The translations under genes were made by a program, and so were the position numbers. The notes below the pieces were generated by a model that was given only the letters and a program-made list of their open reading frames with translations, was not told the DNA's origin and did no database searches. Shown one piece after another: positions 23,288 to 34,933 of a stretch of 64,000 nucleotides of DNA (positions are counted from its first letter, which is position 1; the number at the start of each line of letters is the position of its first letter). Location of the stretch: positions 379,685,120 through 379,749,119 of the forward strand of contig CM019064.1 in the NCBI GenBank assembly GCA_009667805.1, in the 5' to 3' direction. The stretch is from Leptobrachium leishanense (Eukaryota; Chordata; Amphibia; Anura; Megophryidae).

Positions 23288-26200
23288 TTACAGGGGAGTG
23301 GCGTTAGGGTCAGCGGCCAGTATAGCCCTAAACTCGGGCCCGGAGGAGAGCAAGATCCATCTGGACCAGATGGTCAGATAACGGGGGAGCATGTGGTTAG
23401 CAGTGAAATACAAATGTTCCGTATTATGTAATTCTTCCATTCTGGACAGCCAGAGTGTAAGAGGGGGGCATTCGGGGCGTCGCCAGAACAACGGAATCAA
23501 ACTTTTTGCAATGTTAAGCATACGTAGGCCAACAGAGTTCTTATAGGCGTACCTGGAGTATGGGACATGGTGTAGTAGCATAGGTGCTGGTAAAAGGTCG
23601 GGGGGTGGGTCAAGAAATAGACCTAGCAGTCTGTGTATCTTTATCCAGTATGGGCGTATTAAGGGACACTCCCACCATAAATGTATAAGTGAACCCGGAG
23701 AGGCACCGCAGCGCCAGCATCCATCGTCAACCTCTGAGTACATCCGGCTGAGGACCTGGGGGGTTCTATACCACATAGAAAGCAGCTTATAGGCTGACTC
23801 TTGTAATCTCGTGGAGACCGAACAATGATGTGTGAGGTCGCAAATGCGGTTCCAGTCCTCCTCCGACAAGCATATCCCCAACAGCGTCTCCCATCTCCCT
23901 ATATATCTGGGGGGTTGAATCTTAGAGGCATGTAGGAGCAGGGAGTAGAGACGGGATACCCCATGTGGCAATGAGCCCTGGCGCGAACATAGTGCTTCAA
24001 ACTCGGTGAGGGGTCTTATCAGGTGGGGTTGTTGTGGAATAGATCTGATAAAGCTCAGTATCTGCTGAAACGGAAGGTAGACGGCGAGCGGAACAGCCTC
24101 CCCCCCCACCAACTCCCCCAGGGTGACAAAGCGACCATTCGGGAAAATGTGGTGAATGCGTGGTGTGGGTGCGTCAATTAGGTCTCGAAAGGCCCGTGGG
24201 TTGTGGCCGGGAGGGAAGTCAGGATGGTATATCAGTGGGGTCAGAGGAGATGGATCCGAGGAGAGTCCCAAGGGTTGTCTCATCCGGTGCCAGATCCGTA
24301 GGGATGTCGCGGTGTACAGTAGAGGGCGCGTAATGTGGAGTCCATGGCGTCTAGGTAGCCATGGTAGAGCCGAGACCGAAACTCCCGCCTCGATCCCCTC
24401 AATCTCCCCCCAGGCCTTCGCCGGGCCGAGTCTCGCCCATTCCACCACCCTGACCATATGGCACGATTTATAGTAGAGAAGAAAGTCCGGGACCGCCAGC
24501 CCCCCCTCCAATTTAGGTAGAGTTAAACAAGTAAAGCTTTGTCGAGGGCGGGTACCCCGCCATATGTATGTGGTTGCCAGGGAGCGTAGTGCGCGGAAAT
24601 AGGTACCGGGGATGTGGGTAGGGATTGTCTGGAATAAGTATAGAAGGCGTGGCAATAGGTTCATTTTAAGTACTTGGACCCTCCCCAACCAGGAGATGTG
24701 CGGATAATCCCACTGTCCAAGGTCATTAGCAAAGGTATCCAGAATGGGGAGGAAATTGTCACGAAACATATGGGACGGGATTTGAGTGACCCAGATTCCT
24801 AAATATTTAATACGGGACGTGGCCCATTGAAAGGGAAAGTGTGGAGTGAGGGCTGTGGCCCGGCGTATGGGTAAAGATATGTTAAGTATAAACGATTTAG
24901 CGTAATTAATTTTCAGATTTGAGAGTAGACCGTAGCGATGGAATGCCTGTAAGACATTAGGCAGTGTGGTCTCCGGACGGGAGATAAAAAATAATAAATC
25001 GTCTGCATAAGCAGCGATTTTGTGTTCGGTAGGGCCCACTCTCAGACCTCGGATATCCGGGGAGCCCCGCACCGCTGCAAGAAAGGGTTCCAGGGCCAGT
25101 GTGAATAATAGAGGGGAGAGGGGGCATCCCTGTCGGGTCCCGTTCCGGATCTTAAAAGGGGCAGAGTACATGCCGTTAACGCAAACGCGGGCCGTAGGGT
25201 TAATGTATAGAGCTCGAATCCATGCGCGTAGATGTGGGCCGAGACCTATGTGTTCGAGCGTAGTAAATAAAAAATCCCAGTTGACCCGGTCAAACGCCTT
25301 TTCGGCATCTGTGGACAACAGCAATAGCTCTTCCCCCCGACGCCGGGCCCTGTGCGTGAGAGTTAAAGCTCTAATGGTATTGTCCCTGGCTTCCCGGCCT
25401 GGGACAAAGCCAGTCTGGTCAGGGTGAATAAGGTCAGTGATGTGGGGTAGCAGTCGTGACGCGAGTATTTTGGCGAATAATTTGAGGTCGCAGTTTAGTA
25501 GTGAGATTGGTCGATAACTTTCGCACTGTTCGGTGTCCTTCCCGTCTTTCGGTATTAAGGTGATGTTGGCGGCTAGAGTCTGAGGAGGGATAAGTCGCCC
25601 CTCCGGGACCGAGTTAAAGGCTAATAAAAAATGTGGGGTGAGCGTCTTTAGGAAGCGTTTATAGTAGTTTAGGGGGAGACCGTCAGGGCCCGGGCATTTA
25701 CCGGTTTTTGATGATTTCAAAGCTGCGGCCAGCTCCTCCACCGAAAGGGGCGACTCCAGGAGTTGTGCAGTCGGCTGTGAGAGCCGACATTTCAGGTGAG
25801 TTGTCAGGTAGTCACGGATATCAGTCCTGCAAGTCGCCCCCTCCCGGCCGGGCGCGAGGCCCGGTAGGTTGTAGAGAGATTCGTAATACGATCGGATGGT
25901 AGACTGAATTTCGCCGGGTAGGTAGTGTAACTTTTTATGTGAGTCTCTAATCTTGGCAATATAGGAAGCGGCTCTCTGTTTCTTTAGCATGCGGGCTAGG
26001 AGGCGTCCGCTCTTGTCACCGTGTGCGAAAAAAAACATTTTTGAGCGCTGGCATTGTCGGTGATAAGAGGAGTTCAAAAGGGTGGTCAAGTCCCGTCTCG
26101 CCGCGGTCAGCTCAACCAGGCCATCTGCGTCCAGGGAACCTTTATGTAAGGTCTCTAACGTCCCTATACGCGCTAATGCTTCGGTTATGGCGGTCGATTT

Positions 26201-27138
26201 CTGTCTCTTAAACTCTGCGGCTTTCTGAATGTAAAAGCCCCTCACAACGCATTTGTGTGCTTCCCAGATCGTCAGTGGTGACAGGTCTGGGTTGGCGTTT
26301 TCAGTAAAGTAATGCTCTAGAGCCTGTGTGCAGTCCTGTATTACGGTCGGGTCGGAGAGAAGAAAGTCGTTAAGGCGCCAGGTGGGGGCTGTGGTCCGGT
26401 AAAGCGGGGAGGTCAAGGTCATCGTGGTAGGTGCGTGGTCAGACCAGGTTAGGTTGCCAATCGTCGCAGAATAGAGGTCTTGTAGGTGATAATGGGAAAG
26501 GAAAAAATAATCCAGTCTGGAGTAAGTCTGGGCCGGGTGAGAGAAAAAGGTATAGTCTCGGTCATCGGGATGAAGTGCCCTCCAGCAATCCACCAGTCGG
26601 TTCGAGTGGAGAAGAGAATTGATCCTGCGCAAGATACGCCGGGGACGGCAGAGCGTCCCGATGACGTATCCCGCAGAGGATCCAGTGGGAGGTTGAAGTC
26701 CCCGCCCAGGACCAGACAACCCTCTGTGAAGTCATTTAGTGTCTTGAGGAATTTGGCTAAGAATTTGTGTTGGCTTTTGTTTGGGGCATATACGTTAGCA
26801 AATGTGTACATGCGATCCGCAATCGTGCCCTTCACCACCACATATCTGCCCCCTCCGTCTGCAAGTGTGGCCCTGTGTTGGAAGGGGACCGATTTGGCAA
26901 ATAGTATTGTTGTACCTTTGGATTTAGCTAGGGCGTTGTTACTGGAGAAGCCTAAGGGGAACCTTGAGTCAGTTAATTTGGGGGCAGACCCCTCTCGAAA
27001 GTGGGTTTCCTGAATAAACACAACGGAGGCTTTGGCTCTATGGAAGTCCCGTAAAGCGAAGGAACGTTTCTCTGGGGTGTTGAGACCTCTGGCATTAATA
27101 GAGAATAGGGTCAGGTGGGCTGGCTTGGCGGGTGCCAT
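23288..27138 (-). pseudogene. L1/Tx1-like ORF2, one frameshift
   Basis: Endonuclease plus reverse transcriptase of an L1-clade element. The first frame (27138-26449) gives the endonuclease: FSINARGLN, VVFIQETHF, FANVYAPN and LGGDFNLPLDP. A one-base slip in a short C run (G run on the + strand) near 26640 moves the reading into the frame 26719-23288, which carries the endonuclease end (TWSDHAPT), the reverse transcriptase fingers (GKCPGPDGLPLNYYKRF, SYRPISLLNCDLKLFAKIL), box A (STDAEKAFDRVNWDF), TRQGCPLSPLLF and box C AAYADDLLFF at about 24990-25015, and near the end a zinc knuckle CWRCGASPGSLIHLWWEC. Total about 1280 residues, normal for the clade. All catalytic boxes seen are intact; the frameshift is the only break noticed. 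Confidence 0.92.
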
Positions 27139-28240
27139 TCTTCACCCGCAAGGGAGGTAGAGTGAGGTGTGTAGCAGCGGTAAAGGTCTCCGAAATGGGG
27201 GTGGTAGGTATTGAGGGACGTAGGGGAAAGTGAAGGGAGTATCAAAGAAGGGGAAGCCCAGAAAGGGGTAACGAGGGGAAAGAACCCTCGGGCCTAAAAG
27301 TATGAGGTGTGGGCTAGATTGGGTATGGGCTCCGGGGGCCAAAATTAGCTCCCAGAGTCCCTCCCAACCGTCGCGTCGCCCTGTCCTCCGAGTGGGAGGC
27401 GAGTCCAGAAGGCACCACGCGGGAGGTGTCAACCACTACTCCGCAAACCAGATGATACCGCTCCAGCAGAGAAGGAAACCTCTCCGACCCCATGTAATTT
27501 AACTTAAAAATGCTTAAGGAAAAGCGCATAAAAATGAAAACTTTGAATAAACTTTGAATAAACAGTGCAAATGTCGTGAACCCTAGAAAAGAAGGTTAGA
27601 AAAAACATTTCTGTGGTGAAAAAAGGAGAATCCGGCATGCGGATAACTCCGTAACTGAGCAATAGTCTTTCGTGCATGTATATATATGTAGAAAGTTAAA
27701 GTCCCGGTGCCCCCGGCAAGAAAAATCGGAGACATAGTTACCCATCTTGGTTCTTCTACTCGAAGTTGATCCTGCGCCACCGGAGCGTGTGAGCTGTCAG
27801 TGGTTCATGGTCTCCCTCCAGGAGTCCGTTGAGACATGGCGTGGGCAGGTGCTACAATTGGTGGGGCCTCTTGTATGGGCGGTGTGCGCAGACTTCAGAA
27901 GAAAAGTCCCGGAAGGGAGTCGGAAAGACCGTGGGTGAGGGTCCGTGGGGCCTTTCTTCGTAATGCAGTAGGATTGCTATGGACCTATAGAGCGTTTGTG
28001 TCTCCGTGTCCCAGTCTACAAGATGGGGGCGTAGTCATCCGTCCAGTTTCTTCTTCTTGAGGGTCATCCTGCTTCATGGGGGCCGGCAAGAGGATACGTC
28101 ATGGTTTCCCGTCAGTAGTCCAGTTATACACAACGGGGACCGTTTTGAGGTTGATGTGGTCGACAGGTGGGCTGGGGATATAAGGTTGGTTCAAAAGATC
28201 GTATACGCGAACCGGTATCCCCACAGGGGGAGATTTGTGA
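27139..28240 (-). other. Spacer between LINE ORF1 and ORF2
   Basis: About 1.1 kb between the stop of ORF1 and the start of ORF2, unusually long compared with mammalian L1. No recognisable domain; several short open frames on both strands show none. It may hold a decayed extension of ORF1 or a true intergenic region. Confidence 0.5.
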
Positions 28241-29311
28241 TCAGTTCGTTGAGCCCCGGTGTCTTCCGGCGGTTAAGCGGATCTTGGTGGGCCTTTGCGG
28301 TAAGGCGTCTGAAGCCACGCCGGGGCGGTTGGAGGAATAAAATTGAACAGGATCCGGCCATGACAGCCCCACCGGGGGAAGTTGGAGGTCCGAGACCAGT
28401 GTGTCTACGTCAGCAGAAGAACGAGCCAGAAATGGTCCCTGGGGAGTAGAAACCAGAAGCCCAGTAGGGAAATGCCATCGGTACCTTATTTTCTGTGCCT
28501 GAAGGTTCTTTGTGAGAGGGCGTAGTGCTCTGCGGAAAGCCAGGGTAGCAGGGGATAGATCTGGAAAAAGTTGTAGTTCCACTCCGTCATGAGAAATTTG
28601 AGTGGGGGCGCGCGCAGCCCGTAATAGATCTTCTTTGATGGGAAAGCTTTCAAGACAACAGATTACATCTCTCGGAGGTCCGGTCCCGCGTGGGCGCAAG
28701 GCGCGATGGGCGCGCACAAAAGCGATAGGAGTAGAATTCGGTCTGTCGAGCAGAGTATTAAAGATGGATGTGAGGGTGGGAATAAGGTCGGCGGGAGATT
28801 CTTCCGTGTCAGGCAGGCCACGAATCCGCAAATTATTACGCCTGCCACGATTGTCTAGATCTTCCATGTGGAGTGCCATACCTCTGAGTTGTTCGGTCTG
28901 TGAGTCTAGTTTGGTGGAAGTTGCAGATTGTTGTAAATTCAGAGCGTCACAGGTAGCTTCCACAGCGTGGATCTTCGTGTGCAGGCCCTGTAAATCTCCT
29001 CTGACCTGCTGCAGCTCTGCCATGATAGTGGCGTTTGCCTCCCTCAGATCCTCCTTTGTGGGCAGCCTGGCTAGTAATGTAGCCCAGTCTGGTCCGTCCG
29101 CAGCCTGCATCTGTCCCATGGCTCCTTCAGCATCCGGCATGGGGGAGACAGGGGAGTGTGGTGGTAGCTCCTGTGCGGCGTGTAGGCCCTCAGACCGCGT
29201 GGTCGCGGCGGTCGTCAGCGGCACCAAAAATGCCCGTAGCGATACGGCCGGGTTTTGGCCAGTAGATGCCTGGGGACGTTGGGCACTCGTGGCACGGTGT
29301 GTTTTCCCCAT
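28241..29311 (-). CDS. L1/Tx1-like ORF1 RNA-binding protein
   Basis: An open frame of 356 codons. A proline/alanine-rich N terminus is followed by a coiled coil at about residues 75-165 (LPTKEDLREANATIMAELQQ, heptad-like leucines), then an RRM-like domain opening with RRNNLRIRGLPD and a C-terminal domain (IRYRWHFPTGLLVSTPQGPF). This layout is that of the L1 ORF1 trimer that coats the element RNA and acts as a nucleic-acid chaperone. The start codon is the first ATG, 100 bases from the element's 5' edge. No stop or shift. It belongs to the mobile element, not the host. Confidence 0.88.
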   Translation of the reverse strand: MGKTHRATSAQRPQASTGQNPAVSLRAFLVPLTTAATTRSEGLHAAQELPPHSPVSPMPDAEGAMGQMQAADGPDWATLLARLPTKEDLREANATIMAELQQVRGDLQGLHTKIHAVEATCDALNLQQSATSTKLDSQTEQLRGMALHMEDLDNRGRRNNLRIRGLPDTEESPADLIPTLTSIFNTLLDRPNSTPIAFVRAHRALRPRGTGPPRDVICCLESFPIKEDLLRAARAPTQISHDGVELQLFPDLSPATLAFRRALRPLTKNLQAQKIRYRWHFPTGLLVSTPQGPFLARSSADVDTLVSDLQLPPVGLSWPDPVQFYSSNRPGVASDALPQRPTKIRLTAGRHRGSTN

Positions 29312-29506
29312 TGAAGGTGCTGGCGGGTCACGGTAAGCGCGGGTGCGGTGGGTCCGAGCGGAGCTCTCTGCTTACGCGGCCATCTTGGTTGGCGCCGCGG
29401 ACACGCCCCCTGGAATTGAAATTTAACTTCTTCGTGACTCTATGATAGATGAAGTTTGGCTGGCTGTCAAACTTCGCAAAAGTGACACGTGGAGGCAGGA
29501 CAGTAC

Positions 29507-29809
29507 AGTGAGTGGTAGATTGTGTTTTTGCAAAATTCTTACGTCTGCATTTCATGCAGCTACACTGTATTTCGTAAGCTAGCCTTTTAATGCTGCAGCT
29601 TTTACAATAATCTTATTTCACCATGCAGTTAGTGAAAGGAATATGAATGGGTCAGTTGAAAAGCAGAAAAGTTGATTTCAGAGAACATAATGAGAAGCAG
29701 AAGTTGTGCGGGCCCCGTGGTCTTATGTGACGGAAGTGAAAGTTGATGGTGAGAGGATTCCTTCTTTGCCTTTTCGAGAAATCACATAAATGGTATCATC
29801 TTGTTCAGA
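29507..29809. other. Right flank of the BEL/Pao element
   Basis: Nothing recognised. Confidence 0.35.
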
Positions 29810-30480
29810 ATGTGGTGGTCACTATTCCAATCTTCACATAAAAATGGAGATGCTAACGGGGGGAAATCTGTACCTCCCAGGGTTCTCCATTTTAGTGTGA
29901 TATTCCAAGGCAGGCTCCATCTCGGCAGCTTGACCCGGTACGCAGCACTACCTGTAATGATACTCGCGTTAGCGCTTCTGCGCCACCGTATATCTCCCCT
30001 CCTGGAGTCCATACAACTCCATGGAGGGTTGTGCTTCTGGGTCTCTAACCCTTCATGATGTCACTCCCAAGAGATCGCGCAGTGCTGCGGAGGGGCGCGA
30101 AGGGAGATGAGGAACGATTTGTCCCGAGTCTCACTCTGCTCCCGGTGACAAAAAAACAGTGGATTGAGCCATCGTTCTCACTGCGAGATGAGAGGGGAGT
30201 ATCAGACTAATTGGGGGTTTTAGGGTGCAAAAGCGGAATCATTTAGCACCAGCTGTTAGATGTAGCTAAATTTTTGGCTTGCGCATTGCTGCGGTAATTA
30301 GTGCTAGCACTTTGTAATACCTGTACCTTACTTATTGAAACACTAACCAATGATTGCTCTCCCCGTGTTAAGTATAGGATGTGCAAAATACAGTAAGTTT
30401 GTGGAAGTTAGCACAATCACCGATGCGCTAATGGATTTTCGCTGGTTTAGTGTTAAGGTAATATGGGGGGGCATGCGTTA
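29810..30480. mobile_element. Decayed MITE related to the GGGCT-ATTACA group
   Basis: Blocks shared with better-kept MITEs: tctccattttagtgtgat and a following aaggcaggct (compare 52078-52105), gtccatacaactccatgg (compare 52190-52208), gcggaatcatttagcaccag, and gtataggatgtgcaaaatac (compare 6605-6640). Clear ends were not found. Confidence 0.5.
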
Positions 30481-31703
30481 AATTCATTTATCCTAGTGGC
30501 AACGCTTATTCATCTGAACGCTACTATTAGCGTTCTCTACCACTGCACTACCAGGGGAGAGACTGAAAGAGGGGTCCTCTCCCTCCCGAATGGCAGGGAC
30601 CTAATAAAAGAGAGGCAAAGTCTGCCCTTTCCAGCGGTGCCTCTCTTTAACTCCTTAGGTGCTGGATCTTGATTCAGCGCCAATTAGTGCTGGATCGAAG
30701 GCCGCTCCCGGAGGTGGCTGACATTCTGGATGTCAGCCAAGCCCCTGGGGCCACCCCCTGCCCACTGACGTCGTCACCATATGCGTGATGATGTCAGTTG
30801 GGCAGTTATCCCCCTAGCTGCCAAGTGGAGATAGGGGTGGTCCTTTGGACCCCTGTATCTCCTGATCTGTGGGAGCTAGCGGGTCATGTTTGGTATCATT
30901 GGAAAGGCAAGATCATTTCCATGTTTGATGTAAAAAGTTGACTTCAAATCACGTTTAAACGTGATGAACATAAAACGGTCAAAATGAGTGCAGCACACAG
31001 AGGTGAAATAGCACAGCAGTGAAGAGGTTAGAAAGAAAAATAGAAAAAATTGGGTGTTTCTAAACTCAGGACAAAAAAAAATCAAAACTATTTAGCTGGG
31101 GTCTTTTTGGAAGATTTTGAGGGTCAAAGTTCGAAAAAGTGTGTTTTTTTCCATTCTTTTCATCAGATTTCATAATTTATTATAGTAAATTATATGATAT
31201 GATGAAAATAATGGTATCTTTAGAAAGTCCATTTAATGGCCATAAATATGGTATATAATATGTGTGGGTTCCTTGAACGAGCAAGAGGAAAATTAGATCT
31301 AAGCACAAACAGCATAGAAATGTAAAAACCATCAGTGGGTACTTTCAGACAGACAATGGTAAAATAGTATGGTCATTATGGGGTTAAAGGTGCATGCTTG
31401 TCTAGAAATTTTTTTAAATGGACATTTAAACACTTTTATACCTATAGACAAACTAGAATAAATCAAAAGTTTTAAAAATGTGTAATTTTTTTTATTTTCT
31501 TGCATTAAACTTTGTCATTTCATCTTTTCAGGCCACACCCCTCAGTGTTTCTTCAGCCCCCACCTCCTGAATATCCCCGCCCCCTCCCCACCCACTACTC
31601 CACCCATCAAAGCTTCATATGAGCTAGCACAAGCTGTGCATGTGAAACCCTGTGCACACTCAGGACCTCAGACTGGAGAAACTGAGGAACTGAATATTAG
31701 CAT
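30481..31703. other. Repeat-like intergenic DNA
   Basis: 30856-31040 contains cctgtatctcctgatctgtg, ggtatcattggaaaggcaag and a block tcaaatcacgtttaaacgtg...cagcacacagaggtgaaat that is also present, diverged, at 32823-32905 inside the next hAT element. No coding frame is supported. The rest is AT-rich and unassigned. Confidence 0.45.
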
Positions 31704-31711
31704 CTCTGCAA

Positions 31712-33153
31712 TAGGGATGGGCTGCCGGTTCGAATCTGTTCAATGTTCGCATCGAACATCGGCTGTTCGAAAGTTCGCGAACTTCAAACTTTTCAGGCCG
31801 TTCGCAAAAAGTTCTAAAAAAAAAAAAAAAAATTTGAATTTTTTTAAAAAAATGCTTAAAAAATCCTAAAAAAATCTAAAAATAAAGCGACTCCTTACTG
31901 CAGAATATTATAAGCAACGGTTTATTAGATATTGAATTAAAATGGAAATATTTTTAACATTGAAGCCTATGGGATAAAACAATCTTGTTGCTAAAACATC
32001 AGGCAGACGAGGCCCTCTAATCAGGCACTGTAGAGGGCAGCCCGCTGGGGCCTCCCAAGGATCCCTTGAGGAGCATGAGGCCGCCGGATGACAGAACTGC
32101 GACTGTGCGGGCAGGCCGGCCGGGTGCATGTGACAGTGCATGTGGCAGAGAGGTGGCGCAGGGAGGGAGCCACTGCACCTGTGGCCACGGCAGACCCCCC
32201 CACAACCAGGATCCAGGGAGCCTCCACTGACTGACCGCCAGGCTAAGGTAAGGCGACACATTTATTCCTGGATCCACCAACAAGCGCAGCCTCCCGTCTT
32301 CCACGCTGTTAGATGCTGCATACACCGGTGCGCTGTGTGCAGCTTCTGAGAAGAGACGCTATTAGTGTAGAGGGACTGGTGTGCGCCGATTCTCACCATA
32401 TACAGTAGCGCAGTACAAGTGCCTAAACATTGCTGACCCGGTTTTGTTATAACAGCTACTCTCACTCTGCACCCCTGTTTGGTATATACTGCTGCTGGTT
32501 ACCGCTGGTGCGCTTCCATCCTGCCATATACTATAGCGCAGTACAAACATTTATTGATCTCCGTCTGTGGTGTATATTGTTGGTGCTGTCTCCCTGGCCT
32601 GTGTGGCTGCTAGAGGTTAGATTTAGTGGTCCCGAGTCCCGACCATCCTAAGGATCGGAGGGTTAGAGGTCTGTTACCAGGGATCCTACCAGGTCTGTCC
32701 TGGGGAATCGTTACAAATATGCGGTGAACGCCGCAGCAAATGTTAATGCTCACGCAAGTGAGCGTTAACGTTTGCGTTAAGATCGTAATTTTTCCCACTC
32801 GTTGTTGCTCAAACAATTCCCATGGCTTCAAATCGTGTTTAAACATGAGCAAAAGTGGTAAAAATTAGCTCAGCGCACAGCGGTGAAATTGCTCAAAAAA
32901 AACTTTTTTGGTTAAAAACGCCTTTTTCAAAAATTTGTTTGTTTCCTGTCCCCCAGGGCAGTACCCGGACCGCCATACACCTTTAATGACCAATATCTTG
33001 CATATATGCCCTCTTGGAGGGCACCTTAATTTTCGAACGTTCGAGCCCCATTGACTTGCATTGCATTCGAATCGTGTTCGTGTTCGAATTTGAACTTTTT
33101 CAAATGTTCGAGTTCGAATTCGAACTGAACACGCGGTGTTCGGCCCATCCCTA
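31712..33153. mobile_element. Non-autonomous hAT element with TAGGGATGGGC ends
   Basis: A 1442-bp element with ends TAGGGATGGGC and GCCCATCCCTA, and long, imperfect inverted subterminal regions rich in gttcgaa words (31726-31800 and 33030-33140). It is flanked by an imperfect 8-bp duplication, ctctgcaa (31704-31711) and ctcagcaa (33154-33161). Sequences at 31920-32110 and 32370-32460 recur in the related element at 44170-47282, so the two belong to one family. No transposase. Confidence 0.87.
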
Positions 33154-33161
33154 CTCAGCAA

Positions 33162-33849
33162 CTGTGAGAGCATGACACACTCACCCGCTGACTTGCTCAC
33201 ACACTCACACGGTCACTCACACACAGACTCACTCCGACGCTGACACGCTCACTTGCACTCTTTCATGGTTTACATACTCATTGTCTCACTCAAACTGCCT
33301 CACACAGTCACTCACTCACTCTCACTGCACCTTTTTTTGTGCTTTCTCAGCTTTTTATTGCTGTCTTTCTCTCTTTACCTTTTCTTGCTGTGTCTCTGTG
33401 CTTACTGTTGCTGTCCCTCTCTCTGCTGTGTCTTTTCTCCCTGCGTGTATTGATTTCTGTCCTTCCGTGTCTCTGCAGTAGCTGGGAATGAAAGAGTTAC
33501 AGATTGGAATGGTACTCAGCCCCGCCGTCCCCTCAGCTCACAGTGCAGGATAGAGGTGGAGCAACTCAGTTGCACATGCTCAGTGCGTTTTTTATCTTCC
33601 TAGGAATACACACAGATTGGTTAGCTCAAAGTGCCTCCTGAGGTGGGTTTGTAAAACACCAAGAAAGAAAAAGCAGGTAAATATGAAAAAATATCATATT
33701 TACTTACTTTTTATGCCTGCTACCATATACATTGTGCACAAAATCCGAAGTATTATACAAACACGAATGCTACAAAAAATAAAACTATAATTATCAGACT
33801 TGGCAGGAACCTGTGGTTTAATGTCACACATACAAAATAAAAATAAAGA
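33162..33849. other. Low-complexity CT/CA-rich and unassigned DNA
   Basis: 33170-33320 is rich in cactcac words and 33330-33480 in pyrimidines; open frames over them are compositional artefacts. Nothing else recognised. Confidence 0.45.
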
Positions 33850-34444
33850 AAAATAATTAAACATTTATTTTAAGGTTCTACTTGTAATGGGGTGCATGAG
33901 ATCAAAAGTCTGTATAGTCTCTGACCCAACCACCTCAACAGGCAGAGAATTCCACAGCTTTATTGTTCTCACCGTAAAATAACCCTTCCTATGCTTTAGG
34001 CTGAATTTCCTTTCGTCCAGTCTAAATGGGTGATCTCGTGTCCTGTGTATAGTCCTATTAATAAGTAGGTTTATAGATAATGGTTTATAATCAGGGCTTG
34101 AGTCCTGCGGGAGCGAGCAGGAACGGTGTTCCCGCACTTCTCCCGCAGCGGGAACGTTGCAGGAATGCATGTTCCTGCTGTTGGCCGATTTAGTTTATCG
34201 CTGGGACTGCTACTGGAATGCATTAACCGTTTTCTGCTAGCAGCCCCCTCGATTGGCCTGTGTTCCCCTCGCGCTGCCTGCCTGCTCCCTCACACAGCAG
34301 CCGTCTTCAGCCATGTGAAGGCTGTGTTGCGGCCTACTGCCGAGATCTCGTGTAATCAGGTCAAAGCCTTCAGATCAGAAGAAGCCGGCGGCCGCGTGCA
34401 GGTGCAAGCTGGAGCTCGAAGGAATACGCGGGAGGTCTGTCTGG

Positions 34445-34933
34445 GTAAGTATAATTTTGGGGTCTGCTGTACATATAATTCTGAGGTCTGCTGTACATAT
34501 ATTTCTGGGGTCTGCTGGTACATATATTTCTGGTGTCTGCTGTACATATAATTCTGGAGTCTGCTGTACATATATTTCTGGGTTCTGCTGGTACATATAT
34601 GTACAGCAGACCCCTGAATTATATGTACCAGCAGAACCCAGAGCAGAACCCAGAAATATATGTACAACAGACCCCAGAATTATATGTACAGCAGACCCTT
34701 GAATTATATGCACCAGCAGACCCCAGAATATACAGTATGTACAGCAGACCCCTGAATTATATTTATTGGGTCTGCTGGTGCATATAATTTAAGGGTCTGC
34801 TGTACATATATTTCTGGGGTCTGCTGTGCATATAATTCTGGGGTCTGCTGATACATATAATTCTGGGGTCTGCTGGTACATATAAATAAGGGGTCTGCTG
34901 GTACATATAATTCTGGGGTCTGCTGTACATATA
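34445..34933. repeat. Minisatellite with orientation switches, left part
   Basis: About 20 units of ggggtctgctgtacatataa (with ttct; period 22-26). Units run forward at 34455-34597, reverse-complemented at 34598-34760 and forward again to 34931, so the array can fold into large hairpins. The second part continues beyond the Tc1-like insertion. Confidence 0.92.

Larger units (their letters stand above)
22964..29411 (-). mobile_element. Near-complete L1/Tx1-like LINE
   Basis: A 6.45 kb non-LTR retrotransposon in minus orientation inside the right LTR. The target duplication is ggaattgaaattt at 22951-22963 and 29412-29424; the LTR copy at 19388 shows the empty site. The A tail appears as a T run at 22961-22971. 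Both reading frames are present with a short GC-rich 5' region (29312-29411) starting agggggcgtgtccgcggc when read on its strand, suggesting full length. ORF1 is open; ORF2 has one frameshift. Confidence 0.93.
17305..29506 (+). mobile_element. BEL/Pao LTR retrotransposon, pol-deleted
   Basis: Two related LTRs (about 17305-19483 and 22428-29506, each about 0.6 kb once later insertions are removed) flank 2.9 kb of internal sequence with a gag and a protease region of the BEL/Pao type. A polypurine tract (cttcaggcggggag) sits directly before the right LTR. Reverse transcriptase, RNase H and integrase are absent, so the copy could not have moved alone in its present form. Later insertions: a MITE plus a hAT element in the left LTR and an L1-like LINE in the right LTR. 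No target duplication can be seen at the outer edges (ctaatat before, gtgag after), so the first bases of the left LTR may be lost. Confidence 0.9.
22428..29506 (+). repeat. Right LTR of the BEL/Pao element
   Basis: Begins TGTTCTGTCTCCAGG at 22428 and ends near cagtaca at 29506. It is split by the L1-like LINE: 22428-22963 and 29412-29506. Its sequence differs from the left LTR by scattered substitutions and small indels, so the BEL/Pao insertion is not recent. Confidence 0.88.

Noticed and set aside
23288..26719. 1143-residue open frame as a host gene
   Set aside because: It is the reverse transcriptase part of an L1-like ORF2, with target duplication and A tail at the element edges.
33253..33481. 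Hydrophobic small protein
   Set aside because: Leucine/serine-rich frame arises from a pyrimidine-rich low-complexity tract.
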